From Candidatus Gastranaerophilales bacterium (GTDB lineage: Bacteria; Cyanobacteriota; Vampirovibrionia; Gastranaerophilales; Gastranaerophilaceae), in assembly GCA_944325185.1 (NCBI GenBank), contig CALUZA010000025.1:1-39862 (forward strand): a stretch of DNA of 39,862 nucleotides, given 5' to 3'. The notes beneath the pieces were generated by a model. The model was not told the DNA's origin. It searched no databases and saw nothing but the letters and a program-made list of their open reading frames with translations. This document shows positions 17,103 through 24,686 of this stretch, one piece after another; the first letter of the stretch is position 1; the number at the start of each line of letters is the position of its first letter. Made by a program: the position numbers and the translations under genes.

Positions 17103-17927
17103 ATGAGTCATACAGCAGACATTGATTCATATAAAAAAATAAATAGATTATCAGACGAGCAAATAGCTAAGTTATGGGAAGAATATTTAGAAGACAGAAC
17201 TAAAAAGACTGTTCGAGATAAATTAATTGTTCAATATATCTATCTTGCAAGATATGTTGTAGGTAGAATTAAGGTTAATCTTCCGCCAAGTTTTTCTTTT
17301 GATGACGTTGTTTCCTTTGGTATAGAAGGATTAATTGATGCGATTGAAAAATATCATCCATCAAAGGGTGCAAAGTTTGAATCTTATGCTCTTATGCGCA
17401 TAAGAGGGGCTATAATTGATAAAATTCGCTCGTCAGATTGGCTTCCAAGAACACTAAGAAGAAAAATTAAAGAAATTAAAATTGTTACAGAACGTTTAAA
17501 ACAACAAATCGGTCGCGCTCCCACTACAAAAGAGATTGCTGATGTGATGGGGTTAACAGAGGATAAAATTAATGAGATAATGTCCGCTGATGTTACAGTC
17601 AATTCAATTTATGATAAAAAAGGCAATGGAGAAGATAGTGTTGAAATAATTGACACAATTGAAGATGAAAATTCTCAACGTCCTGAGGATAAAATTGAAA
17701 AAACAGATGCAAAAAAAGAGTTGCAACAGGCTTTAAAAAAGCTTCCCGAGCGAGAAAGAACCTTGCTTGTATTTTACTACCATGAAAATATGACTCTTAA
17801 AGAAATTGGTGAAGCTATAAATGTATCTGAATCAAGAGTGTGCCAATTGCATGCTCAAGCAATAATGAAGCTTAGAAATATATTATCTGCAAATAGAACA
17901 GAAAGACTTAATAAAAGTATTATTTAG
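17103..17927 (+). CDS. FliA/WhiG-type sigma-70 family sigma factor
   Basis: Alternative sigma factor of 274 residues. Region 2 (about 35-112) includes FDDVVSFGIEGLIDAIEKY and KFESYALMRIRGAIIDKIR, followed by SSDWLPRTLRRK (110-121), the typical sigma-28 signature. Region 3 spans about 115-170 and region 4 about 205-262, with LPERERTLL and the helix-turn-helix LKEIGEAINVSESRVCQLH. This class controls flagellar or developmental genes; a FliO-like gene lies 5.5 kb downstream. No anti-sigma FlgM is adjacent. Only a weak AAGAG precedes the start. Whether it is a true FliA or a lineage-specific relative cannot be decided here. Confidence 0.9.
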   Translation: MSHTADIDSYKKINRLSDEQIAKLWEEYLEDRTKKTVRDKLIVQYIYLARYVVGRIKVNLPPSFSFDDVVSFGIEGLIDAIEKYHPSKGAKFESYALMRIRGAIIDKIRSSDWLPRTLRRKIKEIKIVTERLKQQIGRAPTTKEIADVMGLTEDKINEIMSADVTVNSIYDKKGNGEDSVEIIDTIEDENSQRPEDKIEKTDAKKELQQALKKLPERERTLLVFYYHENMTLKEIGEAINVSESRVCQLHAQAIMKLRNILSANRTERLNKSII

Positions 17928-17993
17928 TTTTTAATTTTATTTTTTCTTGTGCTAAAATAACTTCTGTAAGTATTTATAATAAGGAGTTATATT

Positions 17994-18764
17994 ATGGCAA
18001 GAAGACCCATTATTGCAGGTAATTGGAAAATGAATAACAATAAAGCAGAAGCAAAGGAATTGACTGATGGAATTATGTACGGAGTTAGTCAATTAGATGC
18101 TGATAAAATGCCTGAAGTTATCTTGGCTCCAACTTATACTGCTTTATGGCAAGTTTATGATTTAATTAAAAATGAACCAAAAATTGCCCTTGCTGCACAA
18201 AATGTTAATCCAAATCCATCAGGCGCATATACAGGTGAAATTTCTCTTGATATGCTTGCTGATTTTAAGGTTAAATTTGTTATAATCGGACACTCTGAAC
18301 GTCGTCAAATGTTTGGTGAAACAGATGAATTTATCAATGAAAAAGCTCGTGCAATATTATCAAAAGGCTTAATACCAATTATTTGCTGTGGTGAAACATT
18401 GGAACAAAGAGAACAAGGAGTTACTGATGCCCATCTTGCAAATCAAATTACAAAAGCTTTTGAAGGAATTTCGGCTGAAGATGCAAAAAAATCAGTAATT
18501 GCATATGAACCTATTTGGGCAATCGGAACAGGAAAATCTTGTGATGCTGTTGAAGCAAACAGAACAATAGGTGAAATTAGAAATGTAATTAAAAAATTAT
18601 ATGGCGAAAATGTTTCTGAAGAAATCAGAATTTTATACGGTGGTTCCGTAAAACCTTCAACTATTGTTGAACAAATGGCGCAACCTGAAATAGATGGCGG
18701 TTTAATAGGCGGAGCTTCTCTGAAAGCTGATAGCTTTATAGAATTAATCAAAGGTGCTATGTAA
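17994..18764 (+). CDS. tpiA: Triosephosphate isomerase
   Basis: Glycolytic enzyme interconverting dihydroxyacetone phosphate and glyceraldehyde 3-phosphate. The 256 residues are full length. The substrate lysine K12 lies in AGNWKMN, catalytic H100 in IIGHSERR and catalytic E172 in AYEPIWAIGTGK. The phosphate-binding C-terminal motifs YGGSV and GGLIGGASL are present. AAGGAG lies eight bases before the ATG. A TATTTATAAT stretch (17971-17980) just upstream supplies a -10; the -35 TTGTGC (17947-17952) is 18 bases from TATTTA. The gene ends in a very strong terminator. Confidence 0.97.
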   Translation: MARRPIIAGNWKMNNNKAEAKELTDGIMYGVSQLDADKMPEVILAPTYTALWQVYDLIKNEPKIALAAQNVNPNPSGAYTGEISLDMLADFKVKFVIIGHSERRQMFGETDEFINEKARAILSKGLIPIICCGETLEQREQGVTDAHLANQITKAFEGISAEDAKKSVIAYEPIWAIGTGKSCDAVEANRTIGEIRNVIKKLYGENVSEEIRILYGGSVKPSTIVEQMAQPEIDGGLIGGASLKADSFIELIKGAM

Positions 18765-18786
18765 TAAATTTTATAGTTTAAAAGTT

Positions 18787-18815
18787 AAAGGAGGCAGTTA
18801 TTGCCTCCTTTTTTT
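18787..18815 (+). terminator. Strong intrinsic terminator of tpiA
   Basis: AAAGGAGGCA and TGCCTCCTTT form a 10-bp stem with a 5-base loop, running into a seven-T tract. It reaches the stop codon of the convergent 620-residue gene, so it probably insulates both. Confidence 0.95.
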
Positions 18816-20676
18816 AATCATCTTTCTCTTTTTTTGCCTCGAATAGTTTTTTTACATCTTTGCTTTCTTCAAGTTCTTTGTTTTCTTTTTCTTTATTTTC
18901 GAGTTTTTCTCTTCTTTCTTTCATATATTCTTTAATTTTTTGCTTTAATTTTCCTGCAGGCTTAACTGTAAGTACAGGAACAAGGAAACGAACAACAAAT
19001 GTAAATATAGTTAAAGACTTAAACTTACCTAGTTTGCCTTTGTAGTTTTTAGCGAGTGTTTCTGCGATTTTCTTAATTGCTGCAGAATTTGTAATATCTG
19101 CATTCGATTTAATTATTTTCTTTGCAATTTCTTCTGCACCACTTAATTTTTTGCAACTTTCTTTTATTAATTGTTCAAGGTTAGCTGATGGGTTATTGCT
19201 GATTTCTTTTGCAACATTTTTAATTTTTTCTTCAAGGATTTGTGCGTATTTCTTTTCGCCCTTATCAAGTAAACCATCCAATAGTGCATCTATTATAAAT
19301 GCAGAAGCTGATGCTATAAGTGTTACCAATATAGTTTGAACATTTAATCCCAGTTTTTGATCAGGATCAATCTTTTTAGATCTAATTGTATTTTGTACCC
19401 ACCAAGTTGTAAGCAAGCCTGATTCTATATCGTTCATTCTTGCAGTTGGTTTTGGGAGCTTTGCAAGGATTTCAACGCTTTTTTCACCAAAAGATGACAT
19501 TGAAATTGTTTCAATTCCTTTTGCAAGATTGTCAATAACAACATTTGCAGCTGATCCTTTGAATGCTATTTGATTATTTTGTTCTTTATTTAAGTAACTT
19601 TTAAATTTTTCTATTGGATCTTTGTATTCATTTCTGCTATGAAGATATTTTAGTGCTTCTTGTTTTTCTTTTTCTTCTTTTTCTCTTTGAATTTCAAGAT
19701 TTCTTTTTGCAAATATAAATGCCATTACTCCGGGTAGAAGTAAACTTGAAATTTTTGCTTTCATTATGGAGGTTATCCAACCTGTGGAATTTTTCCACAT
19801 GGTTTTATAGGCACCGTTAATAGTTTTACTTTCATCAGTTTTACCTATTAAAGTTTTTACAAAGTTTGGATTTTTTTCAAATATACTTTTATGGTTCTCA
19901 CAAGTTTCAACAAGTTCTGCTGCTTTTTGTTTGATTGCTTCTTGGGTTGGTTCAAAATCTATTTTTTTAGATAATGCCTTAAAGAATGCGCCGATTTTAT
20001 TTATGCCTTGCGCATTATCAACAGAACTTTTGATTAAAGCTTTTCTTTTACTAAACGGCATTTTGTATGCCTTTTTAAGGACTTTTTCTGCTTGTTCTAA
20101 AGCTTTTGCGCTATCTTTGCCCATTACCTTTAGTGAGTTAGTATCTTTGTCAAATTTTAATAAAGTAAGATTGTTATTAATAACATCAACTGCTTTTTTA
20201 ATTATTGTACCGCCAATTGTATAACTCAAGAAGCTGCCAATAAATGCTTGCAGGAAGTTTTTGGTTGCAATAATTTGTTTATCTTTTTCATCTGCTTCTT
20301 TTGTTTTTAGAATAAGAGCAGGTTTTAAAACACCTGCTATTAAAAGCGAATATACTGCGTTATAGGCTACTTCATTATCGTATACGAAATCAACAAGATT
20401 GCTGAAAAATTTATTTTCTACTATATTGTCGCCTAATTTATTTGTATATCCCTGGATTGTTTCGCTGAGCTTTAGTCCTTTAATTTTATTTCCCAGGTCA
20501 TTCATTGCTTTTTGACCTGATGAAACTATAGACCCGCTAAAGCTTATTGCCTGCGCGGGTCTGGTTGTATTATTTTTTAAGTTGTTTTTGTGCTCGTCAA
20601 ATTCGTACTGTCTTGAATTAAGACTTTTATTTGTTGTTTGCTTATTAATTAGCGAGTATTCGTAATTGACTTTCAT
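18814..20676 (-). CDS. Large hypothetical membrane protein with two F-x-G motifs
   Basis: No family recognised. The 620 residues begin with a 40-residue polar leader, then AQAISFSGSIVSSGQKA (about 42-58). A similar NQIAFKGSAANVV recurs mid-protein near residue 375. Hydrophobic segments lie at about 108-125, 140-158, 315-330, 455-475 and 570-585, between Lys-rich helical stretches. The C-terminal 45 residues are almost entirely Lys/Glu coiled coil. The recurrence suggests an internal duplication of a motif-plus-membrane module. It resembles the 270-residue protein at 4167 in style. There is no ribosome site; a TATATA ends six bases before the ATG. Confidence 0.8.
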   Translation of the reverse strand: MKVNYEYSLINKQTTNKSLNSRQYEFDEHKNNLKNNTTRPAQAISFSGSIVSSGQKAMNDLGNKIKGLKLSETIQGYTNKLGDNIVENKFFSNLVDFVYDNEVAYNAVYSLLIAGVLKPALILKTKEADEKDKQIIATKNFLQAFIGSFLSYTIGGTIIKKAVDVINNNLTLLKFDKDTNSLKVMGKDSAKALEQAEKVLKKAYKMPFSKRKALIKSSVDNAQGINKIGAFFKALSKKIDFEPTQEAIKQKAAELVETCENHKSIFEKNPNFVKTLIGKTDESKTINGAYKTMWKNSTGWITSIMKAKISSLLLPGVMAFIFAKRNLEIQREKEEKEKQEALKYLHSRNEYKDPIEKFKSYLNKEQNNQIAFKGSAANVVIDNLAKGIETISMSSFGEKSVEILAKLPKPTARMNDIESGLLTTWWVQNTIRSKKIDPDQKLGLNVQTILVTLIASASAFIIDALLDGLLDKGEKKYAQILEEKIKNVAKEISNNPSANLEQLIKESCKKLSGAEEIAKKIIKSNADITNSAAIKKIAETLAKNYKGKLGKFKSLTIFTFVVRFLVPVLTVKPAGKLKQKIKEYMKERREKLENKEKENKELEESKDVKKLFEAKKEKDD

Positions 20677-20682
20677 GGTACT

Positions 20683-20711
20683 TATATAAAACCACTAAAT
20701 CTTTAAGTTTG
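20683..20711 (-). promoter_or_regulatory. Possible leaderless promoter of the 620-residue gene
   Basis: Minus-strand TATATA (20683-20688) ends six bases before the ATG at 20676, and no ribosome site is present. The -35 position reads CAAACT, which is poor, so this rests on spacing and the missing ribosome site. Confidence 0.35.
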
Positions 20712-20738
20712 CTAGTATTTTATTTTTTGTTACAAAAT

Positions 20739-21716
20739 TTATGCATTTAAAAGATTAGTGCTTATTGTATTTGTGTATTGCTCTATTTTATCTACTATTA
20801 TTTTTTCAAAATTAATATTAAAAATATTGTTAATTTCATTTATAAAAAAGCATGGACTCGTTATATTTATTTCTATTACTTTTCCGTCTATAACATCTAA
20901 ACCTGCCAAATATATTCCGTCTTGTTCGAATTTTTCTTTGACTATATTTTCAATTTGTTTTTCTTGTTCGGTTAATTGAGCAAATTTTAAAGTATCTTTA
21001 TTGTGCTCATTGAATTTAAAATCATTATTGGTTGCAATTTTTGTTACGCAGTAATCGAAAATTTTGCCGCAAATATAAATAAGTCTTTTGTCACCGTTTT
21101 TAATCGCAGGTAAATATTCTTGAACCATGACCGCTGTTTTTGAATCATTGGTTGCTGTTTTAATTATAGTGTTAATATTCTTATCGTCTTTATTTAAATA
21201 GAATACTCCGGAGCCAAAACATCTGTTAAGCGGTTTTATTATGATTTCATTTTTTTCAAATAAAAATTCTTTGATTATTTTTTCATCAGACGCCACAATG
21301 TTTTTTGGAATTATTTCTTGAAATTCGTTTATGTATAGTTTTTCGTTTTTCTCTCTGATTGCTTTTGGAGAGTTCATGATTATCGTATTTTCATTTTTTA
21401 TACTTGATAAAATATAACTTGCATTTATATAGTCGATATCAACAGGCGGGTCAGGTCTGAAGAAAATTAAATCGAAATCGTTAAGATTAAATTTTAAGCA
21501 AAATTCTTGTTTTTTTATATCATTATTCTCGATATATGTTTCAAAACAAAGTCCATAGGGAATATTGTTTTTTTGAAACAACTTATTTTTTGTCGTAATA
21601 AAAACCTTATTGTTTCTATTTAGAAATTCCCAAACCAACCAAAAGTTTGTAACTAATTTATTAAATTCAAAATATTTGAATTCTATTTCATCTATAACAA
21701 TTAATATATTTTTCAT
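20739..21716 (-). CDS. gshB: Glutathione synthetase-like ATP-grasp enzyme
   Basis: ATP-grasp ligase of the prokaryotic GshB family, which joins gamma-glutamylcysteine to glycine. With the start at 21716 it has 325 residues. Family motifs are FFRPDPPVDIDYI (85-97), NSPKAIREKNEKL (115-127), IKPLNRCFGSGVFYL (160-174), QEYLPAIKNGDKR (199-211) and the metal-binding EINITSP (282-288). The substrate loop that usually reads R-x-NLAAGG is replaced by an acidic/polar TNNDFKFNEHNKD stretch, so the acceptor may differ. I reject an upstream extension to 21863 because it runs through the divergent gene. ATG 21716 has no ribosome site but lies six bases after TATAAT. No gshA is nearby. Confidence 0.82.
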   Translation of the reverse strand: MKNILIVIDEIEFKYFEFNKLVTNFWLVWEFLNRNNKVFITTKNKLFQKNNIPYGLCFETYIENNDIKKQEFCLKFNLNDFDLIFFRPDPPVDIDYINASYILSSIKNENTIIMNSPKAIREKNEKLYINEFQEIIPKNIVASDEKIIKEFLFEKNEIIIKPLNRCFGSGVFYLNKDDKNINTIIKTATNDSKTAVMVQEYLPAIKNGDKRLIYICGKIFDYCVTKIATNNDFKFNEHNKDTLKFAQLTEQEKQIENIVKEKFEQDGIYLAGLDVIDGKVIEINITSPCFFINEINNIFNINFEKIIVDKIEQYTNTISTNLLNA

Positions 21717-21722
21717 AAAGAG

Positions 21723-21751
21723 ATTATAACAAATAAAAAATTTAGTGTATA
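21723..21751 (-). promoter_or_regulatory. Leaderless-type promoter of gshB
   Basis: Minus-strand TATAAT (21723-21728) ends six bases before the ATG at 21716. A TATACA -35-like hexamer sits 17 bases further upstream (21746-21751). It overlaps the -10 of the divergent promoter. No ribosome site is present. Confidence 0.6.
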
Positions 21752-21753
21752 AT
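21725..21753 (+). promoter_or_regulatory. Leaderless-type promoter of the 68-residue Cys protein operon
   Basis: TATAAT (21748-21753) ends six bases before the ATG at 21760. The -35 position (21725-21730, TATAAC) overlaps the divergent gshB -10. No ribosome site precedes the ATG. Confidence 0.55.
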
Positions 21754-21759
21754 ATTCTT

Positions 21760-21966
21760 ATGAAAAATTGTCCTTTTAAAAATGATGTTTGTGATGAAAA
21801 TTGCGCATTATTTATAAAATCAGATGAGTTAAATGAGTTAGTAGCAAACAGGCTTAAATCCATTGGTGTTATTACCTATGGAGAAGACGGTGTTTGTTCT
21901 TTGAAGAATATGGCTTTAGCACAAAGCAGATTTATTTTTGAAAATACTAAAGTCTTTAAGAACTAG
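21760..21966 (+). CDS. Small Cys-rich (CPF...CxxxC) protein
   Basis: A 68-residue protein with MKNCPFKNDVCDENCALF at the start. C4, C11 and C15 form a probable zinc or iron-sulfur site, and a fourth cysteine sits near residue 47 (DGVCSLKN). Similar CPF-x4-C-x3-CAL small proteins occur in diverse bacteria and phages, but I know no function. The ATG at 21760 is preferred over a GTG at 21745 because the -10 box would lie inside the longer frame. First gene of the long plus-strand run; the TPR gene follows 12 bases later. Confidence 0.75.
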   Translation: MKNCPFKNDVCDENCALFIKSDELNELVANRLKSIGVITYGEDGVCSLKNMALAQSRFIFENTKVFKN

Positions 21967-21978
21967 GCGGAGTAAAAG

Positions 21979-23025
21979 TTGTTTAGAGAAAATATTATTG
22001 CAGAATTGAAGGAAAAGATTAAAGAAAATCCTTTGGAGATAGATAATTATAAAAATCTTGCAAATTATTATATCGGAAGTAATGATTTAAATAATGCATT
22101 AGGCGTTTACAAAAATATTTTAGAGATTAAGCCTGATGATTTTCAATCATTGATTAATCTTGGAAGTATATATTTTTACAAGAAGTTTTATATGGAGGCA
22201 ATAAATTGTTATAAACAGGCTGCTTTAATTGAGCCAGAAAATTATGCAACATATTATAACTTAGGAAATATATATGCTGAAATTGAAAACTTTGAATTAG
22301 CGCTTTTGAATTATGAAAAAGCGATTAAATATTCTCCGGATAAGGCGGAGATATATAATGCACTTGGTTATTTATATCAAGATGTTGATAGTTTGGAGCA
22401 AGCAAAAAAGTTTTATTCAAAAGCAATAGAGTTGGATTCTGTTAATTTTGAATATTATATTAATTTGGCTAATGTTGAACAAAAAGAAGGTAATAATATA
22501 GATGCGCTAACCCACTATGAAAAAGCATGTCATATAAATCCAAATGATGAAAAGGCGGTTTTGTGTCTTGCTAATTCTTATTCGGTAATTAAAAACTTTG
22601 AAAAAGCTCAAAAGTATTTTGATAGAGCATTGGAAATAAATCCTGCATATTATTCTGCATGGGTATGTAAAGCAATTGCAATGTGTGACAATAATCAAGC
22701 TCAAGATGCGATTTCGTTATTAAAGCAGGCAATAGAAATAGAGCCGGAGAGACCCAATGCGTATATTTTACTTGCAAATATTTTGGTGGACGAAAAAAGA
22801 TTTGAAGAAGCTTTGCTCATATATAAAACTGTTGCTCAGATTTTAAATAAAGATGCAAAAATTTCGACTTTTATTGCAAACACTTATGTCATGCTGGATG
22901 ATTATGATAATGCGGTTCGTTATTATAAAAAAGCAATGAAACAAGCTCCAAAAGATAACGAAATTAAATTGATATATTTAGAGATGGCAAATAGCTTTAT
23001 AAACGATAAAATGAAAGGCGAGTAA
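21979..23025 (+). CDS. TPR-repeat protein (9 repeats)
   Basis: Made almost entirely of tetratricopeptide repeats: about nine 34-residue units from residue 17 to 335, each with the N/Y-LG, A-x-x-x-Y and P pattern (for example YYNLGNIYAEIENFELALLNYEKAI). There is no signal peptide or membrane span, so it is probably a cytoplasmic scaffold. The start is TTG with GGCGGAG six bases upstream; no in-frame ATG gives the full first repeat. It sits between the Cys-rich gene and the Tic20-like gene, directly abutting the latter. Partner unknown; TPR proteins commonly assist assembly of surface or motility machines. Confidence 0.88.
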   Translation: MFRENIIAELKEKIKENPLEIDNYKNLANYYIGSNDLNNALGVYKNILEIKPDDFQSLINLGSIYFYKKFYMEAINCYKQAALIEPENYATYYNLGNIYAEIENFELALLNYEKAIKYSPDKAEIYNALGYLYQDVDSLEQAKKFYSKAIELDSVNFEYYINLANVEQKEGNNIDALTHYEKACHINPNDEKAVLCLANSYSVIKNFEKAQKYFDRALEINPAYYSAWVCKAIAMCDNNQAQDAISLLKQAIEIEPERPNAYILLANILVDEKRFEEALLIYKTVAQILNKDAKISTFIANTYVMLDDYDNAVRYYKKAMKQAPKDNEIKLIYLEMANSFINDKMKGE

Positions 23026-23427
23026 ATGAAACCTGCTTTTTTAGATAGAATAATTTCAATATTGGCATATTTTACATTTGGAATTTTTAGTATAATTTGG
23101 ATTGTTTTTGCGAACATGACAAGAAAGACTATGAGTTCTTTTTTGACGTTTAATTTATATCAGGCAATTTTTATTTCTGTTGTGTTAGCTGTTATTTCGC
23201 TTATTTACAGTATTGCAATAAATTTATTAAGCGTGATACCTTTTGTTGGAAATTTAGCAAGATGGTTTGATGTATTTTTTAATCAAACCCCGTTATATTT
23301 TACTTTTACGATTTCGGGTTTAATTGTGACTATGCTTGTAATATATTTGTCTATAATGTCACTTTTAGGAAAAAGAGCTTATTTACCTATTGTGTCTGAA
23401 ATAATATCTTCAAATTTTGGAGGGTAA
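23026..23427 (+). CDS. Tic20/DUF4870-like small membrane protein
   Basis: A 133-residue protein with four predicted membrane helices (about 8-30, 42-68, 72-82 and 92-115). FNLYQAIFISVVLAV, NLLSVIPFVGNL and the ending YLPIVSEIISSNFGG resemble the Tic20/Ycf60-like family of cyanobacteria, grouped with DUF4870. This is family resemblance judged by eye. In plastids Tic20 is part of the inner-envelope import channel; the bacterial role is unknown. The start abuts the TPR stop, with GGCGAG upstream. The FliO-like gene follows three bases later. Confidence 0.6.
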   Translation: MKPAFLDRIISILAYFTFGIFSIIWIVFANMTRKTMSSFLTFNLYQAIFISVVLAVISLIYSIAINLLSVIPFVGNLARWFDVFFNQTPLYFTFTISGLIVTMLVIYLSIMSLLGKRAYLPIVSEIISSNFGG

Positions 23428-23430
23428 AAT

Positions 23431-23838
23431 TTGGTTAAGTTGTTTTTGATTTTTAATATTTTGACACTAAGCTGTTATGCTGCGTCTGATTTGTATTCAG
23501 AGAATGAGGAAATCAAAAATGCTCTTAGCCAAAATATGTATGAGCCAAATTATTTAAGTCTGTTTTTAGGATTATTTCTGGTTGTTGGACTAATTTATCT
23601 TACGGGATATATTTATCAAAAGTTGACAAAAGTTAAAATGAATTCTGTTGATGATTTATTAAATAAACCGGAAATTATATCTACAACTCCATTGGGGCAA
23701 GGTAAAAATATTCATGTGGTTAAAATTAATGATGAGTACATATTAATTGGGGCAACGCAAAATAGTATTAATTTTTTAAAAAATTTGGACAAAGATTATA
23801 TTTTAGGAAAAATGGATGAACAAAATGAAAACTGTTAA
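23431..23838 (+). CDS. fliO: FliO-like flagellar biosynthesis protein
   Basis: FliO assists assembly of the flagellar type III export gate (FliPQR). The 135 residues show a signal-like N-terminus (possible cut after CYA), one membrane span at about 43-63 and a small cytoplasmic domain with TPLGQGKNIHVVKINDEYILIGATQ, typical of FliO. The start is TTG, with GGAGGG six bases upstream. Its 3' end overlaps the NeuB-type gene. fliP, fliQ, fliR and flhAB are not here, so it is detached from the usual cluster. Similarity is short, so a FliO-like stray family member is possible. Confidence 0.7.
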   Translation: MVKLFLIFNILTLSCYAASDLYSENEEIKNALSQNMYEPNYLSLFLGLFLVVGLIYLTGYIYQKLTKVKMNSVDDLLNKPEIISTTPLGQGKNIHVVKINDEYILIGATQNSINFLKNLDKDYILGKMDEQNENC

Positions 23839-24685
23839 AATTTCAAATAAGATTATAGGTGAAAATAAGCCTGTTTTTATTATTGCAGAGATTGGGATTA
23901 ATCATAACGGTTCATTAAATAATGCTAAAAAATTGATTAATATTGCTCATCTTTTTGGTTGCGACGCTGTTAAATTTCAAAAAAGAACAGTGGACAAAGT
24001 ATATACAAAAGAAGAATTATCAATGCCTCGCTCAAGCGTTTTTGGAGAAACAAACGGAGATTTGAAGCGCGGCTTGGAGTTTGGATATGAAGAATACAAA
24101 GAGATAGACAGGTATTGTAGAGAACTTGGAATTCTTTGGTTTGCTTCTGCTTGGGATACCGAAAGTGTTGATTTTCTTGAAAAATTTGATGTTTGCGCTC
24201 ATAAAATTCCTTCTGCTTTAATTACAAATGAGGAATTGTTGAAACGTGTTAAACAAACCGGAAAACCTATATTGATTTCTACAGGCATGTCAACTATGGA
24301 TGAAATTGAAAATGCTATACGCATTGTAGGAGAGGATAACACTGTAATTTTTCACTGCACATCAACATATCCGAACCAAAACAATGAAATAAATCTAAAA
24401 GTTATTCCGATGTTAAAAAGTAAATTTGATTGTCCTATTGGTTATTCGGGGCATGAAAAGGGTATTGTTCCTTCAACAATTGCAGTGGTATTAGGGGCAT
24501 GTGCTGTTGAAAGACATATAACTCTCGATAGAACAATGTGGGGGTCTGATCAGGCTGCCAGTTTGGAACCCGAGGGACTTAGAAAGCTTGTTCGTGATAT
24601 AAGGAATGTAAATGATTTTTTAGGTGATGGCATAAAAAAAGTTTATGAGTCAGAAATACCTATAAAAAAGAAACTTAGGAGATGA
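23816..24685 (+). CDS. NeuB-type nonulosonate synthase lacking the SAF domain
   Basis: Condenses phosphoenolpyruvate with a six-carbon sugar to make a sialic-acid-like nine-carbon sugar. The 289 residues cover the TIM barrel: AEIGINHNGS (24-33), VKFQKR (52-57), CTSTYPN (181-187), GYSGHEKG with H213 and ERHITLDRTMWGSD with H234; these His residues correspond to the metal ligands of characterised NeuB. It stops at IPIKKKLRR, where longer homologues begin the C-terminal SAF (antifreeze-like) domain. The start at 23816 is supported by AGGA seven bases before it, inside the FliO-like gene. Exact sugar (Neu5Ac, legionaminate, pseudaminate, KDN) is not assignable. Confidence 0.88.
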   Translation: MNKMKTVKISNKIIGENKPVFIIAEIGINHNGSLNNAKKLINIAHLFGCDAVKFQKRTVDKVYTKEELSMPRSSVFGETNGDLKRGLEFGYEEYKEIDRYCRELGILWFASAWDTESVDFLEKFDVCAHKIPSALITNEELLKRVKQTGKPILISTGMSTMDEIENAIRIVGEDNTVIFHCTSTYPNQNNEINLKVIPMLKSKFDCPIGYSGHEKGIVPSTIAVVLGACAVERHITLDRTMWGSDQAASLEPEGLRKLVRDIRNVNDFLGDGIKKVYESEIPIKKKLRR

Positions 24686-24686
24686 T

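Noticed and set aside
17075..17103. TTGACA upstream of the sigma factor as its promoter -35
   Set aside because: A 17-base spacer would put the -10 on the start codon, so it could not drive the full-length gene.
21717..21863. N-terminal 49-codon extension of the gshB frame
   Set aside because: It runs antisense through the 68-residue gene, has no ribosome site and is not GshB-like; the family N-terminus begins at the ATG at 21716.
23816..24685. NeuB-type gene as a truncated pseudogene
   Set aside because: The barrel and metal-binding histidines are intact, the end is followed at once by a ribosome-site-backed gene, and short SAF-less family members are plausible.
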